Assembly (NCBI RefSeq): GCF_002902965.1
Contig: NZ_CP026107.1
Coordinates: 1,240,001 to 1,304,000, forward strand
Source: Paraburkholderia hospita
Lineage (GTDB): Bacteria; Pseudomonadota; Gammaproteobacteria; Burkholderiales; Burkholderiaceae
Reading direction: 5' to 3'
Length of the DNA: 64,000 nt
Below are positions 59,605-64,000 of this stretch, in pieces. The translations under genes were made by a program, and so were the position numbers. The first letter of the stretch is position 1. Each line of letters opens with the position of its first letter. The notes below the pieces were generated by a model that saw only the letters and a program-made list of their open reading frames with translations, ran no database searches and was not told the DNA's origin.

Positions 59605-60326
59605 GTGGGTTCGTCGCAGAGGGGCCTGGTTTTTTCGGCAAGGTGCGCACGCATGGGGACTTTGTCACGCGGCGCTTGCCGGCGGCGTTCATCACGCCGT
59701 GGGATGCGTGTTTGCAGCAGGGCATGTTGTTCGCGCAGCGATGGTTCGACGCGCAGTGGTTGCCCGTTTATCTGAATGCGCCGATCTGGTGTTTTGCGCT
59801 CGGCGCGGACGTGTGCGGCGAGTCGGCATGGGCGGGTGTGCTGATGCCGGGTGTCGACCGGGTAGGGCGCTACTTTCCGTTCACGCTCGCCGCGCCGCTC
59901 GCGCGCGACGATACCGCGAACTGGCTGGGCGGGGCGCAGGCCTGGTACGACGAGGCCATGCGGCGCGCGCTATCGACGCTCGACGCGGACTTCGTGCTGG
60001 AGCGTTTCGATGCGCAGCTCGATGCGTGGGGGCCTTTGACGGCGGCGCCAGCGCAAACCGCTGCGCCAGCGTGGCGGCTGTATCCGGTGGAAGAGGAGGG
60101 ACACGAAGCGAACGAAACGGAACAGGCTGGCGGCGCCCCCGACCGCTTCTCCGCGTTGCTCGCGCTCTACGCGACGGCGGGATCGGGCGCGTGGTGGACG
60201 GAAGGGTCGAGCGCGGTGCCCGCGTCGTTGCTGGCAGGGACGGGCTTGCCGGATGGCGAGCGCTTCGTCGGGCTGCTCGACAAGGCGCGCAACGGCTGGC
60301 CGTCGGTTGTCGAATTACGGTTGTGA
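59601..60326 (+). CDS. tagF: Type VI accessory/repressor protein TagF (DUF2094)
   Basis: A 241-residue TagF: GFFGKVRTHGDFVTRRLPAA and WDACLQQGMLFAQRWFDAQW at the N-terminus, then WAGVLMPGVDRVGRYFPFTL, the family landmark. TagF is known to repress T6SS post-translationally, acting on the FHA protein in P. aeruginosa and Agrobacterium. Here it would be a second brake besides the PP2C phosphatase. Unlike in Agrobacterium it is not fused to the phosphatase. It overlaps tssM by 4 bp. Confidence 0.94.
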   Translation: MSGFVAEGPGFFGKVRTHGDFVTRRLPAAFITPWDACLQQGMLFAQRWFDAQWLPVYLNAPIWCFALGADVCGESAWAGVLMPGVDRVGRYFPFTLAAPLARDDTANWLGGAQAWYDEAMRRALSTLDADFVLERFDAQLDAWGPLTAAPAQTAAPAWRLYPVEEEGHEANETEQAGGAPDRFSALLALYATAGSGAWWTEGSSAVPASLLAGTGLPDGERFVGLLDKARNGWPSVVELRL

Positions 60327-60383
60327 GAACCGCTCGAAGGTCCAAAGCGGTAGACAGTGTACGCATTGATGGGAGGTCGGGGT

Positions 60384-60974
60384 ATGTCTGGCTCAATCGT
60401 TTCGTTTCTGAGGGGACGTCCAGCGCGCGGGGCGTGGGTCGTCGCGCTGTGTGTGGTCGCGTGCGCGAGTGTCGCTCATGCGGAAGACCCGGTGGTCAAG
60501 GAGCAGGACATCGATGAAAATTCGGTGACCAAAGCGCTGACGCCGGAGGATAACGACAACATCGTCACGCGTGGCTTCGTGCTGTCGAACAAGCCCGGTG
60601 CGGCGGCGAAGCCGGCGGCCCCGGCGAAGGCGGCATCGCTGCAGATGCTGATCACGTTCACGACCAACTCGTCGACGCTCACCGACACCGCACAAGCCGC
60701 GCTCGACAAGGTGGCTCACGCGCTGCAATCGGACCGGCTGGCGGCGTATCGCTTCCGTGTCGAGGGGCACGCGGACCCGCGCGGTGCGGCCGATGCAAAC
60801 ATGAAGCTGTCGCAAGACCGCGCTGCCGCCGTCGTCGAGTATTTGACGCAGAAGGACGGTATCGCGGCCGAGCGTTTGACGTCCGTCGGCAAGGGATCGT
60901 CAGAGCCGCTGAACAAACGCAATCCGACCGCGCCGGAAAACCGTCGCGTGACGATCGTTACTGTGACGAACTAG
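60384..60974 (+). CDS. OmpA-family peptidoglycan-binding protein at the end of the T6SS operon
   Basis: A 196-residue exported protein from the ATG at 60384 (GGGAGG upstream; an earlier GTG is less likely). The signal MSGSIVSFLRGRPARGAWVV followed by ALCVVACASVAHA can be cut after AHA by signal peptidase I, but VVAC at 24-27 also fits a relaxed lipobox, so a lipoprotein is possible. The OmpA domain covers ~90-196 (FRVEGHADPRGAADANMKLS, PENRRVTIV). It would bind peptidoglycan and might help anchor the membrane complex. Confidence 0.9.
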   Translation: MSGSIVSFLRGRPARGAWVVALCVVACASVAHAEDPVVKEQDIDENSVTKALTPEDNDNIVTRGFVLSNKPGAAAKPAAPAKAASLQMLITFTTNSSTLTDTAQAALDKVAHALQSDRLAAYRFRVEGHADPRGAADANMKLSQDRAAAVVEYLTQKDGIAAERLTSVGKGSSEPLNKRNPTAPENRRVTIVTVTN

Positions 60975-60998
60975 GCGCGAGCGGCCGTAGTGGCGGCG

Positions 60999-61916
60999 AT
61001 GACAATTTCCTGCAAACACGGCATCAGGTTGACGGCGGCCTGCGCGCTCTCGTTGTCGGCGGGGTGGTCCGCAGACAACGCATGCGCGCAGGCGGGCAGC
61101 GCGCGGCTCGAAATGCAGAGCGAGCACGTCGACATCCGGCGCATTCCGATCGCTCAGCTCAATGCGTCGTTGCCGGGCGACGCCAGGCTCGCGCTCTTTG
61201 CGATTGCCGACCGTCCGGGATTGTATGTGATGCACGCGCCGAGCCTGACCGAGCAGGGCGCGATGTTTTCACGAGTGGTCGCGTTATTCGAGCGCCGCGA
61301 CATGCCGCACGATCGTATCGTGACGATGGCAGCGATCGCGACGCACGCGCGGCGCTTCGGCACGGACCCGGCGGGACTGACGGCGGGCAACAATTTCAGC
61401 GCGGTCGAACTCGCGCACTTCTTCGACCTTGCGCATCAACAGCGTCTGGAATTGACGCCGGGCGAACGCACGCTGCAACGGGTGGTCGTGCAAATGGGGC
61501 TGATCGTCGAGCGCGATGGCAACTGGCAGGCACGCAGCACGCGTGACTTTCTGATCACGATTCCGGGGCTGGGTCCGGCGCCCGGCGGCGAGATGATCGA
61601 TGCGCCCGTGCGGGCGGCGATCCTCAGTCACGAACTGGGTCACTGGCAATATTTCTCGAACGATGCGTACGCGCACGCATGCCGCTCATTCTGGTGGCAC
61701 GAACTCAGCTACGCGGAACGCGCGGAACTGACACGCCAGCTCGAGGGCATGGGCTACGACCCGAGCGACAGGATCGTCATCGATGAGATGCAGGCGTATT
61801 TGCTGCATACGCCGGCCCGTTATATGCCGTTTGCGGACGTGCCAGGGCCAGCCGGAGTCGATATCGCGAAGATACGCAACAAGCTGCAGAAGACAGTGAC
61901 CACGGCTAGTCGATGA
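60999..61916 (+). CDS. Exported hypothetical protein with HExxH motif, possible gluzincin-type metallopeptidase
   Basis: A 305-residue protein from ATG at 60999 (a GTG three codons earlier is possible). Signal peptide ends near CAQA. Residues 211-215 are HELGH within ILSHELGHWQYFS, and E263 in IDEMQAYLLHT, 48 residues later, is a candidate third zinc ligand. The rest matches no family that I can name. It follows the ompA gene by 24 bp in the same direction and so probably belongs to the T6SS operon; a role as periplasmic wall- or protein-cleaving enzyme aiding assembly, or as effector, is speculation. Confidence 0.7.
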   Translation: MTISCKHGIRLTAACALSLSAGWSADNACAQAGSARLEMQSEHVDIRRIPIAQLNASLPGDARLALFAIADRPGLYVMHAPSLTEQGAMFSRVVALFERRDMPHDRIVTMAAIATHARRFGTDPAGLTAGNNFSAVELAHFFDLAHQQRLELTPGERTLQRVVVQMGLIVERDGNWQARSTRDFLITIPGLGPAPGGEMIDAPVRAAILSHELGHWQYFSNDAYAHACRSFWWHELSYAERAELTRQLEGMGYDPSDRIVIDEMQAYLLHTPARYMPFADVPGPAGVDIAKIRNKLQKTVTTASR

Positions 61917-61957
61917 CACGACGAGGTGATCGATGATCGATCGTAGGTCGTTGATCG

Positions 61958-62764
61958 CTACTCCAACGTCCGTATCGAGTTGCTGATACCTCTCGCGCAG
62001 TCGATAACGGCAGGAGCGAGCTTTTGCCGCGCGTCTTCGAAAGTCCATCTGCTTGTGGGCGCAACCACATGCACGGCAGCAACGGGGCGCCCCTGGCTGC
62101 CGACCACGGGCGCTGCGATCGACATATCGCCGATGAACAGTTCCTCGCGGTTTGTTGCATAGCCTTGCTGACGAGCTTCCACCAGCCTTTCGCCGAGCGT
62201 CGCGAGATCCGTCACGGTGTTCGCCGTAAACGCCACGCGGTTCATCTGTTCCAGGCGCGTGAGCGCCTCGTCGACGGGCAATGCACACAAAAATGCCCGC
62301 CCGCTGCCTGTGCAATACATCGGGATGCGGCTGCCGATGGGCATGTGTATCGGCACGAACTTCGTCGACACAAAACGTGACACGTAGACCATCTCATCGT
62401 CGTCCGGCTCGGTCAGATTCGTGGTTTCGCCCGTGATGTTCGTGAGCTCCGACAGGAACGGATTCGCGACGTCGATCAGCGTGTCGGCAGCGAGATAGTT
62501 GAAGCCGATCTGCATGACGCGCGGCGTGAGCTGATAGCGGCGCGTCAACGGATGCTTGCGGACATAGCCGAGCTTTTCGAGCGTGTAGACCATCCGCTGC
62601 GCCGAACTCTTCGACATCGACGTCGCGTCCGCGACTTCAGCCAGCGTCATCGTGCGGCGCTTCGCGCTGAACGCGCGCAGCACGCTCAAACCCTTTTCCA
62701 GCGACTGATTGAAAAGCAGGTCCGGGCCGCTTTGGGCGCCGTCTTCGGCAGGCGGAAGGTTCAT
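61958..62764 (-). CDS. IclR-family transcriptional regulator
   Basis: A 268-residue regulator: winged helix-turn-helix at ~20-85 (KGLSVLRAFSAKRRTMTLAE, VADATSMSKSSAQRMVYTLE) and C-terminal effector-binding IclR domain (FVPIHMPIGSRIPMYCTGSG, YATNREELFIGDMSIAAPVV). It is divergent from an amino-acid-type ABC uptake operon across a 157-bp gap that holds a 17-bp palindrome, so it most likely controls that operon and itself. The ligand is unknown. Confidence 0.93.
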   Translation of the reverse strand: MNLPPAEDGAQSGPDLLFNQSLEKGLSVLRAFSAKRRTMTLAEVADATSMSKSSAQRMVYTLEKLGYVRKHPLTRRYQLTPRVMQIGFNYLAADTLIDVANPFLSELTNITGETTNLTEPDDDEMVYVSRFVSTKFVPIHMPIGSRIPMYCTGSGRAFLCALPVDEALTRLEQMNRVAFTANTVTDLATLGERLVEARQQGYATNREELFIGDMSIAAPVVGSQGRPVAAVHVVAPTSRWTFEDARQKLAPAVIDCARGISNSIRTLE

Positions 62765-62801
62765 TGTCGTCTCAATCTTGAACGTGATATTCCATCATAG
62801 C

Positions 62802-62818
62802 GTATCGCATATCGATAC
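62802..62818. promoter_or_regulatory. Palindromic operator candidate between iclR-type gene and ABC operon
   Basis: GTATCGCATATCGATAC has perfect 6-bp arms (GTATCG/CGATAC) around 5 bp. It lies 38 bp before the regulator start and 104 bp before the binding-protein start, in a short AT-rich divergent region, as expected for an IclR-family site. Confidence 0.6.
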
Positions 62819-62921
62819 ACAAAAATCTCTTTTCGATTTTTTTGATTCGATTATGATTGTCTGGCGGTCACAAAACGAAATCAGCCAGCGCGTCCTCGCT
62901 GGCTCCTGCCAGGAGATATGC

Positions 62922-63692
62922 ATGGTTACGTTCGTCAAACGCTTCACCCTGTTTGCAGCTGGTCTTACCGCCTCTTTCGCGATTGCGTCGGGTGCCGTGC
63001 ATGCCGCCGAACCGACCTACAAGGTCGGTGCAACGGCCACGGGCGTGCCGTTCACGTTTCTCGACATCAAGTCGAATTCGATCCAGGGGATGATGGTCGA
63101 TGCCGTGACCGCCGCCGGCCGCGCGGCCGGCTTCAAGGTCGAAGTGCAGCAGAACGTGTTCTCGGCGCTGATTCCGTCGTTGACCACGCAGAAGATCGAC
63201 ATCATTTCCGCCGCGATGCTCAAGACGCCGGCGCGCCAGCAGATCGTCGATTTCTCCGACACCGTCTATTCGTACGGCGAAGGTCTCGTCGTGAAGGCCG
63301 ATGACAAAGGCCATTACACATCGATGGACGACTTCAAGGGCGAAGTGGTCGGCGCGCAGGTCGGCACCGCGTTCGTCGATGCGCTGAACAAGAAGGGCAT
63401 CTTCAAGGAAGTCCGCACCTACGATTCCGTCGCGGACATCATGCGCGACGTCGCGCTCGGCCGCATCAAGGCAGGCTTCGCGGATCAGCCTATCGTCGCG
63501 TATCAGTTGCAGCAGGGTGCCAACACGCAGGTGCGGCTCGTGCCCGAGTATCAGTCGGCTGTGAAAGGACAGGTGTGCTTCATCGTGCGCAAGGGCGACA
63601 CGGCGACACTGGAACAGCTGAATAGCGCGATCAGGAAGATGAAGGCCGACGGCACGCTGCAGCAGATCCTGCAGAAATGGCACATGAGCTGA
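62922..63692 (+). CDS. Polar amino-acid-type ABC transporter substrate-binding protein (SBP family 3)
   Basis: A 256-residue periplasmic binding protein. ATG at 62922 with AGGAG 6 bp upstream gives a clean signal peptide (MVTFVKRFTLFAAGLTASFA...VHA). The mature part shows the family-3 pattern YKVGATATGVPFTFLD, GMMVDAVTAAGRAAGFKVEV, LTTQKIDIISAAMLKTPARQ and VGAQVGTAFVDAL. Probable ligands are amino acids, opines or related small molecules. The permease gene follows after 81 bp. Confidence 0.92.
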   Translation: MVTFVKRFTLFAAGLTASFAIASGAVHAAEPTYKVGATATGVPFTFLDIKSNSIQGMMVDAVTAAGRAAGFKVEVQQNVFSALIPSLTTQKIDIISAAMLKTPARQQIVDFSDTVYSYGEGLVVKADDKGHYTSMDDFKGEVVGAQVGTAFVDALNKKGIFKEVRTYDSVADIMRDVALGRIKAGFADQPIVAYQLQQGANTQVRLVPEYQSAVKGQVCFIVRKGDTATLEQLNSAIRKMKADGTLQQILQKWHMS

Positions 63693-63773
63693 ACGGCACG
63701 CCGTATCGCTGCATTCGAACCTGTCCGCGTGTGAATGCGCGCGGACGATCTGCCAGGCGTGTCGGGAGGCGCG

Positions 63774-64000
63774 ATGTTTTTGCAGAACGCAATCGATTTT
63801 CTGCCGATCCTGCTCAAGGGCGCAGTCATCACCATCGAGATCACGGTCTGCGCGTTCGTGCTCAGTTCAATCCTCGGTCTGGTGCTTGCCTTGCTGAAAG
63901 TGTCGCGCAACCGCGCGGCATCGACGTTCGGCAGCACCGTGATCAATCTGATCCGCGGGCTGCCGATCATTGTGCAGCTGTTTTATATCTACTTCGTGCT
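63774..64000 (+). CDS. Amino-acid ABC transporter permease (3' end cut off by window)
   Basis: The first ~75 residues of a HisM/GlnP-type permease: MFLQNAIDFLPILLKGAVIT, a first membrane helix, then VLALLKVSRNRAASTFGST and the highly conserved LIRGLPIIVQLFYIYF, which marks the polar amino-acid uptake family. GGGAGG is placed before the ATG. With the binding protein it forms an uptake system under the divergent IclR regulator. The ATPase gene is presumably beyond the window. Confidence 0.92.
   Translation, partial: MFLQNAIDFLPILLKGAVITIEITVCAFVLSSILGLVLALLKVSRNRAASTFGSTVINLIRGLPIIVQLFYIYFV

Overview
The window is GC-rich, densely coded bacterial DNA with the gene content and codon use of a Burkholderiaceae beta-proteobacterium, most likely Paraburkholderia or Caballeronia. 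The genus is inferred from protein character only. No rRNA, tRNA or CRISPR array was seen.

Layout: (1) 1-2166: end of a glycine-betaine/choline-type ABC uptake operon (permease, binding protein) followed by a short divergent MsrA. (2) 2455-14459: a sulfur region. Forward genes are an SsuD-type alkanesulfonate monooxygenase, a rhodanese, an EpsC/CysE serine acetyltransferase, an XRE regulator, a Family 2A encapsulin shell and its cysteine desulfurase cargo with a ~283-residue disordered N-terminus. A 15-bp perfect hairpin separates these from a convergent operon: AhpD-like protein, acyl-CoA-dehydrogenase-like flavoprotein, sulfonate-type ABC transporter (ATPase, Tat-dependent binding protein, permease), with an AraC regulator upstream. 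(3) 14698-16054: a TetR/glutathione S-transferase divergon with three CTTAC-N10-GTAAG operator-like sites around one promoter. (4) 17204-21821: a signalling trio, with two histidine kinases carrying cyclic-nucleotide-binding-like domains flanking a receiver/thioredoxin-reductase fusion. (5) 22249-23546: an M91 (NleD/HopH1-type) metallopeptidase of unusual composition beside the 3' remnant of an IS6-like transposase. (6) 23561-37646: lipoprotein MltA and a Ser/Thr kinase with DUF4384 (minus strand); TPR-CHAT protease, TpsB and TpsA (plus strand); PP2C phosphatase and a sigma-like protein (minus strand). (7) 38317-61916: a near-complete type VI secretion locus, tssA-B-C-hcp-tagJ-tssE-F-G-clpV-DUF4280-vgrG-fha-tssK-L-M-tagF-ompA, plus a periplasmic HExxH protein. 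No TssJ was seen. (8) 61958-64000: an IclR regulator divergent from an amino-acid ABC binding protein and the start of its permease.

How the parts work together (inference from family knowledge): the sulfur region would take up and oxidise organosulfur compounds, make O-acetylserine and cysteine, and pass cysteine sulfur to a desulfurase held in the encapsulin shell, with the rhodanese as sulfur carrier. The Ser/Thr kinase, PP2C phosphatase and FHA protein look like a threonine-phosphorylation switch for the secretion system. The TPS adhesin and CHAT protease genes lie between the kinase and the phosphatase.
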